From assembly GCA_015486615.1 (NCBI GenBank), contig WFRI01000030.1, positions 1 to 9,240 on the forward strand: DNA of 9,240 nucleotides, given 5' to 3'. Positions 1-5,286 of the stretch are shown piece after piece. Position 1 is the stretch's first letter. Every line of letters begins with the position of its first letter. The notes beneath the pieces were generated by a model. The model had not been told where the DNA came from and made no database searches. It worked only from the letters and a program-made list of their open reading frames with translations. The stretch is from Candidatus Omnitrophota bacterium. GTDB taxonomy: Bacteria; Omnitrophota; Gorgyraeia; Duberdicusellales; Duberdicusellaceae. The position numbers and the translations under genes were made by a program.

Positions 1-36
1 AACCAGAAGGATACACCCTTTTTTATTCCTTATCAA

Positions 37-66
37 GAAAACGGACACACAATATTTTACATTACC
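37..66 (-). repeat. Dispersed repeat, copy B (diverged)
   Basis: Read on the minus strand this stretch begins GGTAATGTAAAATATTGTG and runs on into GTCCGTTTTC. It matches the left end of the copies at 2326 and 5294, apart from a short deletion after GGTAATG and a two-base insertion. The 15 bases at 52-66 are identical to 2405-2419, the opposite end of the copy at 2326. A further similarity (AAAAGGGTG, a base or two, TCCTT on the minus strand, near 7-25) also occurs inside that copy. The element may continue beyond the left edge. No transposase is present, so it is either a non-autonomous element or a remnant. Confidence 0.55.
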
Positions 67-73
67 TTCTCTG

Positions 74-90
74 GAATTTTCCCAAAATTC
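74..90. repeat. Short perfect inverted repeat
   Basis: GAATTTT-CCC-AAAATTC is a perfect 7-bp inverted repeat with a 3-nt loop. It lies in the roughly 220-base gene-free stretch at the left edge, downstream of the minus-strand operon. It is AT-rich and has no adjoining T-run on the minus strand, so it is not a convincing terminator. Apart from this and the repeat copy at 37-66 I see nothing in positions 1-224. Confidence 0.3.
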
Positions 91-224
91 TCAAGAGGCT
101 AACTCGAGTAAATTCAAGATGCAAAGATGCAATCTACAAGCTGCGGGATTCAATCTATTTCATTTTCTCTTTGATTTTAATTTCGCTAACTCATTGTCTC
201 TTTATCACTTATGTCAAATTAACT

Positions 225-449
225 CTAAAAAGGGGAGATGGCCAACTCTTTTGTAACTATCGACGCAATCAAACAGAGAACAATCAGAATGACAAAAATA
301 GTATTGGACACCTTTGTGTTCAGGGCAGGAACGCCGCCAATCTGGCCGATAATAGACTTAACATGTTCCTTTTCTCTTTTGAATTCATCTATCTCTTCTC
401 TTAAATCTTTCAGTTCTTCATTAGCCTGCTTGTCTTGCTTTTTACTCAT
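225..449 (-). CDS. Small coiled-coil membrane protein, function unknown
   Basis: Encodes 74 residues. Residues 1-33 are highly charged (Lys/Glu-rich, with heptad-like spacing of Leu, Ile and Phe) and should form a cytoplasmic helix or coiled coil. A short GQIGG turn at 35-39 follows, and residues 50-65 form one hydrophobic membrane-spanning helix with a short tail. I chose the start at 449 because GGAGGG lies 5 nt upstream; the longer ATG at 473 would place that ribosome site inside the gene. It is the last gene of the minus-strand operon, about 97 nt after trmO, with a 7-bp stem-loop in the gap. The layout of charged helix plus anchor suggests a scaffold or regulator at the membrane, but I do not recognise the family and give no function. 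Confidence 0.6.
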   Translation of the reverse strand: MSKKQDKQANEELKDLREEIDEFKREKEHVKSIIGQIGGVPALNTKVSNTIFVILIVLCLIASIVTKELAISPF

Positions 450-469
450 TTGCCCTCCACAGAATTGGT

Positions 470-498
470 GCACTTTGCCTGCGCCTCTTGGAAAGTGC
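470..498 (-). promoter_or_regulatory. Stem-loop ahead of the small membrane protein gene
   Basis: GCACTTT (470-476) and AAAGTGC (492-498) form a perfect 7-bp inverted repeat with a 15-nt loop. CCTGCG occurs twice, within the loop and just beyond the right arm. The hairpin begins about 20 nt upstream of the start codon at 449 and does not cover the ribosome-binding site. It could affect processing or stability of the trmO-to-small-gene transcript. It lacks a T-run and so is not an intrinsic terminator. Confidence 0.35.
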
Positions 499-546
499 CT
501 GCGAATATTAGGAGACAGTAATCTCTTTATGTTTACGCCGCTGTTT

Positions 547-1047
547 CTATAAAGCGCCTTCGTCTATAAATCTTCCGTCATCCCTCTGACTGCCAAGCTT
601 ATAAACATTTTTCTCAAGCCATCCTATTCTTACTGCCTGCGGTTTATCAAAGTCAGAGACGTAAGGTTTTATATCTAAAAGGGGAGTTCCGTCAATTACA
701 TCAACATCTTCTATATATAACAAACTGCCTTTAATTTTGTTCAGCCTTACCACCGAAATACCAATTGGATTGGGCCTTTTAGGAGCACGAGTAGCAAATA
801 TGCCATGAAGATGATTATCCATATAAGGCTTAACTTTCAGAGAATACCCCTTTACCAAATGGAAGTGATAAACCAAAATAATATGCGAAAAACCGCCTAA
901 ATCCTTTATGCCCTGACGGTATTCTTTATCAAGAGACACACTCCCTTTAATTCCCTTTGCCCCTTCCGGCTGAATAGGAGCGCCTTTAGAGGTCTTAAGG
1001 GGAGAATGAATTACCCCAATTGGTCTATAAATTATTTCTTCCGCCGT
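547..1047 (-). CDS. trmO: tRNA (t6A37) N6-methyltransferase TrmO-like, start codon ACG instead of ATG
   Basis: TrmO/TsaA-family proteins use SAM to methylate N6-threonylcarbamoyladenosine at position 37 of some tRNAs. Family hallmarks in order: YRPIGVIHSPL (7-17), GAPIQPEGAKGIKG, GGFSHIILVYHFH, the signature ATRAPKRPNPIG, and DVIDGTPLLDIKPYV near the end. The first standard start in frame is GTG at 939, which would discard the conserved first 36 codons. The homologous reading begins at ACG (1045-1047), 7 nt after AAGGAA (1055-1060). ATG there would give MAEEIIYRPIG, a normal family N-terminus. No in-frame ATG, GTG or TTG lies between the stop at 1084-1086 and that point. From ACG the product is 166 residues, a usual size for compact members. 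The family assignment is firm; whether the gene is expressed at full length is open. Confidence 0.8.
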   Translation of the reverse strand, partial: TAEEIIYRPIGVIHSPLKTSKGAPIQPEGAKGIKGSVSLDKEYRQGIKDLGGFSHIILVYHFHLVKGYSLKVKPYMDNHLHGIFATRAPKRPNPIGISVVRLNKIKGSLLYIEDVDVIDGTPLLDIKPYVSDFDKPQAVRIGWLEKNVYKLGSQRDDGRFIDEGAL

Positions 1048-1083
1048 AAATTTATTCCTTATGTAACTGTGTGTTTGGCCCTG

Positions 1084-1224
1084 TCATTTATGTGCTCCCG
1101 CAGACAGCAATACATCTATCCCCTGAGAAGCAGTTTTAGCATCGGCAATAGCAGTTACGGCATCTAAATTTACATTCGCGATATCTCCACCGGCAAACAC
1201 TTTAAATAAAAACAATACAATCAT
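1084..1224 (-). pseudogene. C-terminal remnant of an FAD/NAD(P)-dependent oxidoreductase (GltD-like)
   Basis: This 46-codon frame starts with ATG overlapping the dehydrogenase stop (ATGA). After eight hydrophobic codons it reads KVFAGGDIANVNLDAVTAIA and then DAKTASQGIDVLL. The VFAGGD(I/V) element followed by a helix ending in AAxGID is the usual last segment of the FAD domain in glutamate-synthase small-subunit-like and related pyridine-nucleotide oxidoreductases, where the Asp contacts the FAD ribityl/pyrophosphate. Those proteins have hundreds of residues before this point, and here they are missing. The simplest reading is an internal deletion that fused the tail of a former operon gene to the end of the dehydrogenase gene. 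It could still be translated by coupling but cannot bind FAD alone. The similarity is judged by eye. Confidence 0.6.
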
Positions 1225-2225
1225 AAGTTAACAACATTATGAGGATTGCCTGACATAAAGCCAAGAATATTATCTGCTGTGGTCTCTAATATCCTTTCTA
1301 ATGCCTCCTGGCTATAGAACCCTATATGGGGAGTAAAAACAACATTGTCTCTGCTTAAAAGAATATGGCCTCTAACAAGATTTGCCAGTGATTCCAATTT
1401 CTTCTTGTCGTAAAGAAGCTGTTTTTCTTCTTTAATCAACTCCTCCCCTTCTAAAACATCCAATCCTGCCCCCCGCAGAATCTTTTTGTTCAAAGCTTCT
1501 ATTAACGCCTCAGGATCTACAACTTCTCCCCTTGATGTATTTATCAATACAGCTCCCTTTTTGATTAACTTTATATTTTCTTTGTTTATTAAATGGTGAG
1601 TGAACTTGTTGTGAGGGACATGTAAAGTAATTATATCCGAATTTTTTAACAATTCTCCAAACGTTACATATTCAAACCCCATAACTTCAGCCAAAAATTT
1701 ATCCTGATGAGCGTCAAACGCCACAACATCCATTCCAAATCCTTTAGCAATCCTTATGACATGCAAACCAATGTGGCCTGCCCCAACTACCCCCAGAGTT
1801 TTCCCCTCAAGGTCAAAACCTTTCAGTCCCTCTATAGAAAAATCTCCCCTCAATGCCCTCAGGTAAGACTTGTGGACATTTCTTGATAAAGAAAGAATTA
1901 GCGCAAATGTATGCTCAGCCACAGTATTCTCTCCATAAAAAGGGACATTGGATACGGCAATCCCTTTCTTTTTACATTCTCTTAAATCGATATGGTCAAA
2001 TCCAGTGGAACGGGTAGCAATAAGTTTCAGCCCCGGAAGTTTAAATATTACTTCTTTGTTAATTTTTGAGTATATAAATACAGAAATTACTTCATACCCT
2101 TTAACCTTTCCTGCATTCTCTAAACTAAGAGGCTCTTTGAAAAAATCTAAAGACATATTCTTTAACCTTTTTCTCAACAGCCTCTTCTCCCAGCCTTTAA
2201 TCTCAAAAAACGCTATTCTTGGCAT
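1221..2225 (-). CDS. D-2-hydroxyacid dehydrogenase, D-lactate dehydrogenase type
   Basis: A cytoplasmic NAD-dependent enzyme of 334 residues, a normal length, that should interconvert a 2-keto acid (pyruvate is the likeliest) and the D-2-hydroxy acid. Visible parts: an N-terminal substrate domain with ATRSTGFDHIDL (70-81) and the linker NVPFYGENTVAEHTFAL (93-109); a Rossmann domain with GAGHIG (148-153) and Asp171, which favours NAD over NADP; catalytic Arg232 in NTSRGEVVD; Glu259 in GLDVLEG; and His300 in FTPHIGFYSQEA. The FYSQEA context and GLDVLEGE resemble fermentative D-LDH more than PGDH/SerA, and there is no ACT domain. The start at 2225 follows GGGAGG with good spacing. It is the first gene of the operon; its TGA overlaps the ATG of the downstream remnant. 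The exact substrate is not certain. Confidence 0.85.
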   Translation of the reverse strand: MPRIAFFEIKGWEKRLLRKRLKNMSLDFFKEPLSLENAGKVKGYEVISVFIYSKINKEVIFKLPGLKLIATRSTGFDHIDLRECKKKGIAVSNVPFYGENTVAEHTFALILSLSRNVHKSYLRALRGDFSIEGLKGFDLEGKTLGVVGAGHIGLHVIRIAKGFGMDVVAFDAHQDKFLAEVMGFEYVTFGELLKNSDIITLHVPHNKFTHHLINKENIKLIKKGAVLINTSRGEVVDPEALIEALNKKILRGAGLDVLEGEELIKEEKQLLYDKKKLESLANLVRGHILLSRDNVVFTPHIGFYSQEALERILETTADNILGFMSGNPHNVVNL

Positions 2226-2281
2226 TATTCAAATACCTCCCTTAGATACTTCTTTATGTTTGTGAAAACCATAGAAACATT

Positions 2282-2309
2282 ATTATACCACCAAAATACA
2301 TTATGACAA
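2282..2309 (-). promoter_or_regulatory. Sigma70-type extended -10 promoter for the dehydrogenase operon
   Basis: On the minus strand, TTGTCA (2304-2309) is followed after 16 nt by TATAAT (2282-2287), preceded by TGG, giving the extended -10 TGGTATAAT. Transcription would start near 2275, about 50 nt ahead of the start codon at 2225. GGGAGG lies just upstream of that start codon. Confidence 0.7.
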
Positions 2310-2325
2310 AGCTATTCCAATTTGA

Positions 2326-2419
2326 GGTAACGCAAGTAAAATTGTGTCCGTTTTCATAGGTGACTTTCTCCCAGTTGATTAAACCTTCTAAAAGGGTGCT
2401 CCTTATATTTTACATTACC
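2326..2419 (+). repeat. Dispersed repeat, copy A (about 94 bp, ends inversely related)
   Basis: The left end, GGTAACGCAAGTAAAATTG and on to 2352, matches 5294-5320 at 26 of 27 positions. The right end, read on the opposite strand, begins GGTAATGTAAAATAT (15 bases identical to the minus strand of 52-66) and resembles the left end, so the unit has imperfect terminal inverted repeats. Its middle shares AAAAGGGTG.TCCTT with the copy at the left edge. It has no coding capacity. The layout is that of a small non-autonomous element or of joined insertion-sequence ends. Its family is not recognised. Confidence 0.55.
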
Positions 2420-2643
2420 GCGGGATAACAAGTTTATTTTCTCCCACTATTAAGTCTCTGCGTCAAAGATAAGCCAGCAACAGACTTAACTTTTTTAGAT
2501 ATGCCTCTTACTAAGCAACATAGACGCAATACGTCCAACTCTTTTTGAAGTTTTTCACATCTGGCCATTAACAACACCGCCATTAAAGTTGTTAGCTATG
2601 AACGTCCTATGCTCGAAGGGGGAACCTGGACGTAAAAATAAGT
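2420..2643. other. Gene-free stretch between repeat A and the restriction-modification promoter region
   Basis: I find no convincing gene here on either strand. It contains an 8-bp inverted repeat, TTAAGTCT (2450-2457) with AGACTTAA (2482-2489), followed by CTTTTTT, which could be a weak plus-strand terminator with a 24-nt loop. It also contains ACGTCC (2602-2607) paired with GGACGT (2628-2633) around a purine-rich loop. The strong terminator starting at 2644 suggests that some plus-strand transcript, perhaps a small RNA or a lost gene, once ended or still ends here. Confidence 0.4.
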
Positions 2644-2676
2644 AAAACCTTCGCAACAAAAGCGAAGGTTTTTTAT
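2644..2676 (+). terminator. Intrinsic terminator upstream of the restriction-modification genes
   Basis: AAAACCTTCGC (2644-2654), a 7-nt loop and GCGAAGGTTTT (2662-2672) form a perfect 11-bp stem followed by a T-rich tail (TTATTT). It points in the plus direction and lies about 40 nt upstream of the next promoter, so it insulates the restriction-modification genes from read-through. It could act weakly on the other strand as well. Confidence 0.8.
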
Positions 2677-2698
2677 TTCTTGCGAACACTGAAAACAA

Positions 2699-2726
2699 TT
2701 CATTTTTATCTATATTTTGGTATAAT
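2699..2726 (+). promoter_or_regulatory. Extended -10 promoter for the restriction-modification operon
   Basis: TGGTATAAT (2718-2726) is a full extended -10 element. The -35 region is weak (TTCATT at 2699-2704, 16-nt spacing), which extended -10 promoters tolerate. The start point would be near 2733. A second TATAAT at 2741-2746 touches the ribosome site and is less likely. No operator-like palindrome or controller-protein gene is seen nearby. Confidence 0.65.
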
Positions 2727-2757
2727 GAAACTGTCACTTATATAATAAGGAGGAAAA

Positions 2758-3705
2758 ATGCAGATGGTTACTACAAAAACTAAACGATCGAGCAAACAAC
2801 AATTACTAAACGCTATCTTTGAAAACACCGCTCTACATGGCAAGAAACTTTTTATAGACTCGAAAAGAACCTGCCAATGCCCTCCAAATCATATAAATTG
2901 TATGAGCGCTAAAGAATGGATGAAAAGCCAACTTGGCGTATGGCGTTTTACTTATGAATCTAGAGATATCCGTGATAAAAATAAACATCCAGCTACATTC
3001 CCAATTTCTTTGTCGAGAAAAGTTATTGAATTATTTACGCACAAAGGTGAATTAGTTTTAGATCCCTTTGTAGGAAGTGGTACAACTTTAGTAGCTGCCC
3101 GTGATTTAGCACGTAATGCAGTTGGATTCGACTTGCAAAAAAAATATATAGAACTGTGTGCGAAACGCCTTTCACAAGATTACATATTCGGAGGCTCTCA
3201 AATTGCAATTCAAGACGATGCACGCAATATAAATAAATATCTTGAACCTGAAAGTGTGAGCTTAATTTGGACATCTCCTCCTTATGCTAATTTGCTTAAC
3301 AGAAAGAGAAAGAATAAATCTCGTAAGGACAGAATTAACAGCCAATATGGAAAAGTAGAACAATATTCTCAAGACTCGCGGGATTTAGGAACAATGCCAT
3401 TGGAAAAATTTGCAACAACTATGGGTGATATTTTTGAATCTTTGTTACCATTACTTCGTCCTAAAGCCCACTGTGTAATAAACATCTCAGATATGTGGTG
3501 GCAGGACAAAAGAATAACAATCCATATTGCTATTGTTGAAGAATTAAGAAAGCGTGGATATGAATTGCGAAACACGATAATTTGGGATAAAACAAATATT
3601 GTTAACCGAATAGGCATATTTGGTTGGCCTAGCAACTATATCACAATGGGGGTAACATATGAATACCTTCTAGATTTCTGGAAACCACCTAAACAGGCAA
3701 TCTAA
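2758..3705 (+). CDS. Type II DNA methyltransferase, probably N4-cytosine-specific
   Basis: Transfers a methyl group from SAM to DNA, protecting the host from the endonuclease encoded next. It has 315 residues. Motifs: a motif X-like KHPATFPISL (77-86); motif I LDPFVGSGTT (101-110), the SAM loop; GFD (123-125) with the acidic residue expected for the SAM ribose; and catalytic motif IV TSPPY (172-176). Ser before PPY points to N4-cytosine rather than N6-adenine modification. The SAM loop precedes the catalytic motif, and the 130 residues after it should hold target recognition. A short Cys/His cluster, CQCPPNHINC (39-48), precedes the core. AAGGAGG (2747-2753) lies 4 nt before the first ATG and 10 nt before the second (2764), so either could be used. 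M.MvaI and M.BcnI, partners of this endonuclease family, are N4-cytosine enzymes, which agrees. Confidence 0.88.
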   Translation: MQMVTTKTKRSSKQQLLNAIFENTALHGKKLFIDSKRTCQCPPNHINCMSAKEWMKSQLGVWRFTYESRDIRDKNKHPATFPISLSRKVIELFTHKGELVLDPFVGSGTTLVAARDLARNAVGFDLQKKYIELCAKRLSQDYIFGGSQIAIQDDARNINKYLEPESVSLIWTSPPYANLLNRKRKNKSRKDRINSQYGKVEQYSQDSRDLGTMPLEKFATTMGDIFESLLPLLRPKAHCVINISDMWWQDKRITIHIAIVEELRKRGYELRNTIIWDKTNIVNRIGIFGWPSNYITMGVTYEYLLDFWKPPKQAI

Positions 3706-4475
3706 TGGACCTTTTTTCTAAAGAACAATTAATCAAAAAATTAAGAGAGATAAAATCTAAAGGATGGATATGTAATGCACGCCCAGGCAATGCCGGAGGA
3801 GTAGGAAACACTCTAGAAGACCTATTGGGTATCCAAGAAAACAATCTACCAATACCCAATGCTGCAGAATGGGAATTAAAATGCCAACGTAAGAATACAA
3901 CATCTTTAACAACTCTCTTTCACATGGAGCCTTCACCAAGAGCTATACGATTTGTTCCCAATATACTGTTGCCTAAGTATGGTTGGAAACATCAAACAAT
4001 TAATGACGAAATGAGCTTTCGTCAAACAATTACTGGCTCATCCAGATCCGATAGAGGTTTCAAAGTAGTCGTTGACCGAATTGCTCAAAAAGTTCTAATC
4101 TCATTTGACTCTAAGGCTGTTGACCAAAGGCATTCTGAATGGTTAAAAATGGTTGAACAACGCGTTGGTCTAAAAGAACTTAATCCTCAACCTTATTGGG
4201 GTTTTGACGATTTATTTCATAAGGCTGGAACAAAACTGTTGAACTGCTTTTATATTCGTGCAGAAACAAAGCGCGAGAAAGGAAAAGAATATTTTTGGTA
4301 TAAAGACATACTAATCCTTCAGAAATTTAGCCTTGAAGGTTTTCTAAAAGGAATTGAAAACGGTTTTATTTATATAGATTTTGATGTCAGGACAAAACAT
4401 AACCATGGCACAAAATTCAGATTAAAACAAGATAAACTCCCAGAATTATACGAAAATATTACTTACATTGAATAA
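3705..4475 (+). CDS. Type II restriction endonuclease, MvaI/BcnI family
   Basis: Cuts double-stranded DNA at a short site protected by the preceding methyltransferase. It has 256 residues, the size of MvaI and BcnI, which act as monomers on CCWGG and CCSGG. Family marks: GNTLEDLLGIQENN (34-47), then EWELKCQRK (55-63) carrying the ExK half of a PD-(D/E)xK metal site (Glu57, Lys59), then TTLFHMEPSPRA. The ATG overlaps the methyltransferase TAA by one base (TAATG), so translation is probably coupled and methylase is made first. The residue five before Glu57, where MvaI as I recall has an acidic metal ligand, is Asn52; Glu55 or Glu38/Asp39 might substitute. The target sequence cannot be read from the protein. 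A terminator follows at 4573. Confidence 0.85.
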   Translation: MDLFSKEQLIKKLREIKSKGWICNARPGNAGGVGNTLEDLLGIQENNLPIPNAAEWELKCQRKNTTSLTTLFHMEPSPRAIRFVPNILLPKYGWKHQTINDEMSFRQTITGSSRSDRGFKVVVDRIAQKVLISFDSKAVDQRHSEWLKMVEQRVGLKELNPQPYWGFDDLFHKAGTKLLNCFYIRAETKREKGKEYFWYKDILILQKFSLEGFLKGIENGFIYIDFDVRTKHNHGTKFRLKQDKLPELYENITYIE

Positions 4476-4504
4476 TCTCCTCCCAGCCGAAAAAAGATAT
4501 TCCT

Positions 4505-4519
4505 CCCCGTAAAACGGGG
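4505..4519. repeat. GC-rich hairpin after the endonuclease gene
   Basis: CCCCGT-AAA-ACGGGG is a perfect 6-bp inverted repeat about 30 nt past the endonuclease stop. It is followed on the plus strand by AT-rich sequence without a clean T-run, and on the minus strand by TCTTTTTT about 10 nt later. It may act as an auxiliary terminator or an mRNA 3' stabiliser between convergent transcripts. Confidence 0.4.
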
Positions 4520-4551
4520 TAAATATTATAAAAAATTTTCATTTTGCCCTT

Positions 4552-4571
4552 AAAAGCCCGACGAAAGCGGG
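4552..4571 (-). terminator. Possible weak terminator for the tRNA-Asn transcript
   Basis: On the minus strand, CCCG-CTTTCGT-CGGG is followed at once by CTTTT. The stem is only 4 bp, so this is a weak candidate. It lies about 90 nt beyond the tRNA 3' end, and no better candidate is seen closer. Confidence 0.3.
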
Positions 4572-4572
4572 T

Positions 4573-4609
4573 GCCTGAGGAAGGCTATCTCCTAAGGCTC
4601 TTTTTCTTG
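4573..4609 (+). terminator. Intrinsic terminator of the restriction-modification operon
   Basis: GCCTGAGGA (4573-4581) and TCCTAAGGC (4590-4598) pair with one mismatch around an 8-nt loop. TCTTTTTCTT follows. It lies about 100 nt after the endonuclease stop, on the plus strand, and stops read-through into the antisense of the tRNA gene. Confidence 0.7.
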
Positions 4610-4659
4610 CAATGGTGAATAGTATTAGACAGGGTAATTGGAATAAAACTTGAAATATT

Positions 4660-5119
4660 TGGCTCCCCGGCGAGGGCTCGAACCTCGGACATGTTGGTTA
4701 CAGATATACCCCTAAGTTTCCTTAGAGCCTGGACTATCTCTTTTCCGCTCCGAAATTTCGGAGGACGGAACTGGGCGCTTCGCCCCGCTTAACACGGGAC
4801 TACTTCCTTGCGGAATAGTCTCTGCACCTGCCTTCGTTAAAACTTCGGCACGCAGGTTTTCTACCCCACTTATACCAAAGATTAACAAAGGATTGGCTCA
4901 GGATTACCATCTCTAACCTTTATACGGGTTAGAGTACAGGCTTCCCTGAATTCACCCAGTTTTTCAACTATGGTTTCCCATAGAAGCTGCCATTTTGGAC
5001 CCTTCGATTCAGTCCCCTTACCGGTTCCTTCTCTCAGGATCAATTCGACTACATGTTTTTCTTCGAAAGACGTAAGTCTTATTGACAGCCAACCGCTCTA
5101 CCAACTGAGCTACCGGGGA
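4660..5119 (-). tRNA. tRNA-Asn (anticodon GUU), interrupted by a group I intron
   Basis: The 5' exon is 5085-5119 (35 nt): acceptor strand TCCCCGG, D arm GCTC-AGTTGGTA-GAGC, anticodon stem GTTGG, then CTGT. The 3' exon is 4660-4700 (41 nt): TAA, stem CCAAC, variable loop ATGTC, T arm CGAGG-TTCGAGC-CCTCG, acceptor strand CCGGGGA, discriminator G and encoded CCA. Joined, they give a canonical 76-nt tRNA with every stem fully paired and the loop CTGTTAA, so the anticodon is GTT and the discriminator G suits asparagine. The join falls between anticodon positions 35 and 36. Reading the 5' exon through without splicing would give a GTC (Asp) loop, CTGTCAA, but that leaves the 3' stem misplaced. The intron ends in G and the 5' exon ends in U, as group I splicing needs. 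The gene has its own strong promoter at 5250-5278. Confidence 0.92.
4701..5084 (-). ncRNA. Self-splicing group I intron in tRNA-Asn (384 nt)
   Basis: It runs from C at 5084 to the terminal G at 4701. Helices in RNA order: P2 CTATGG-GAAA-CCATAG (4968-4983); P3 AACTGGGTG (4953-4961) with CGCCCAGTT (4769-4777), 9 bp including one G-U; P4 TCAGG (4945-4949) with CCTGA (4898-4902); P5 CTCTAACC (4927-4934) with GGTTAGAG (4911-4918); P7 GACTA with TAGTC (within 4816-4821 and 4731-4736); P8 CTCCGAAATTTCGGAG (4748-4763); P9 CTAAG-GAAA-CTTAG (4712-4725). The core segments GGTAATCCTGAGCCAA and GTGCAGAGACTA are group I hallmarks. The guide is probably GCAGCT (4985-4990), which pairs with GGCTGT at the 5' splice site with the required U-G; GTAGTC (5047-5052) is an alternative. 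Two hairpins between P7 and P3' resemble P7.1/P7.2 of IA introns. No homing endonuclease is encoded. Confidence 0.88.
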
Positions 5120-5249
5120 AATTGTTTTTTAATAGAACAGAACTTTTACCACAAGACTAAAACTATCTTTGTTGAATGACTTAATTCTTTAGCAATTCTT
5201 TCTATCAGCAACAGTAACCCGCTATTGATAATTCTCTCTAACAAAACAG

Positions 5250-5278
5250 ATTATATCTTATTTTGACTTTTATGTCAA
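5250..5278 (-). promoter_or_regulatory. Perfect-consensus sigma70 promoter of the tRNA-Asn gene
   Basis: On the minus strand, TTGACA (5273-5278), a 17-nt spacer and TATAAT (5250-5255) match the consensus exactly. Transcription should begin near 5243, giving a leader of about 124 nt before the mature tRNA 5' end at 5119, to be removed by RNase P. Constitutive high expression is expected for an essential tRNA. The leader (5120-5243) is AT-rich and holds no second tRNA or reading frame that I can support. Confidence 0.85.
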
Positions 5279-5286
5279 GTTTCGCT

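Noticed and set aside
547..939. Shorter trmO starting at GTG 939
   Set aside because: It would drop 36 conserved N-terminal residues, and there is no matching ribosome site in front of it.
2549..2635. Plus-strand frame reading SFSHLAINN...GGTWT then stop, just before the terminator
   Set aside because: It is only 28 codons after an in-frame TGA, with no proper start or ribosome site and no family I recognise. It could be a relic, but this cannot be supported.
2600..2676. T-box-like look of GAAGGGGGAACCTGGACG followed by a terminator
   Set aside because: The conserved T-box core and specifier stem are absent, and the next gene is a methyltransferase rather than an aminoacyl-tRNA or amino-acid gene.
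3035..3274. Minus-strand frames inside the methyltransferase (also 3369-3635)
   Set aside because: Their translations show no domain features and they lie wholly inside a firmly identified gene.
5081..5119. tRNA-Asp(GUC), from reading the 5' half straight through
   Set aside because: Pairing with the real 3' half and the group I splice rules place the junction after U35, giving GUU (Asn).
4970..5179. 69-codon plus-strand frame over the intron, considered as a homing endonuclease
   Set aside because: It is antisense to the intron, shows no LAGLIDADG, GIY-YIG or HNH motif, and runs through the 5' tRNA exon.
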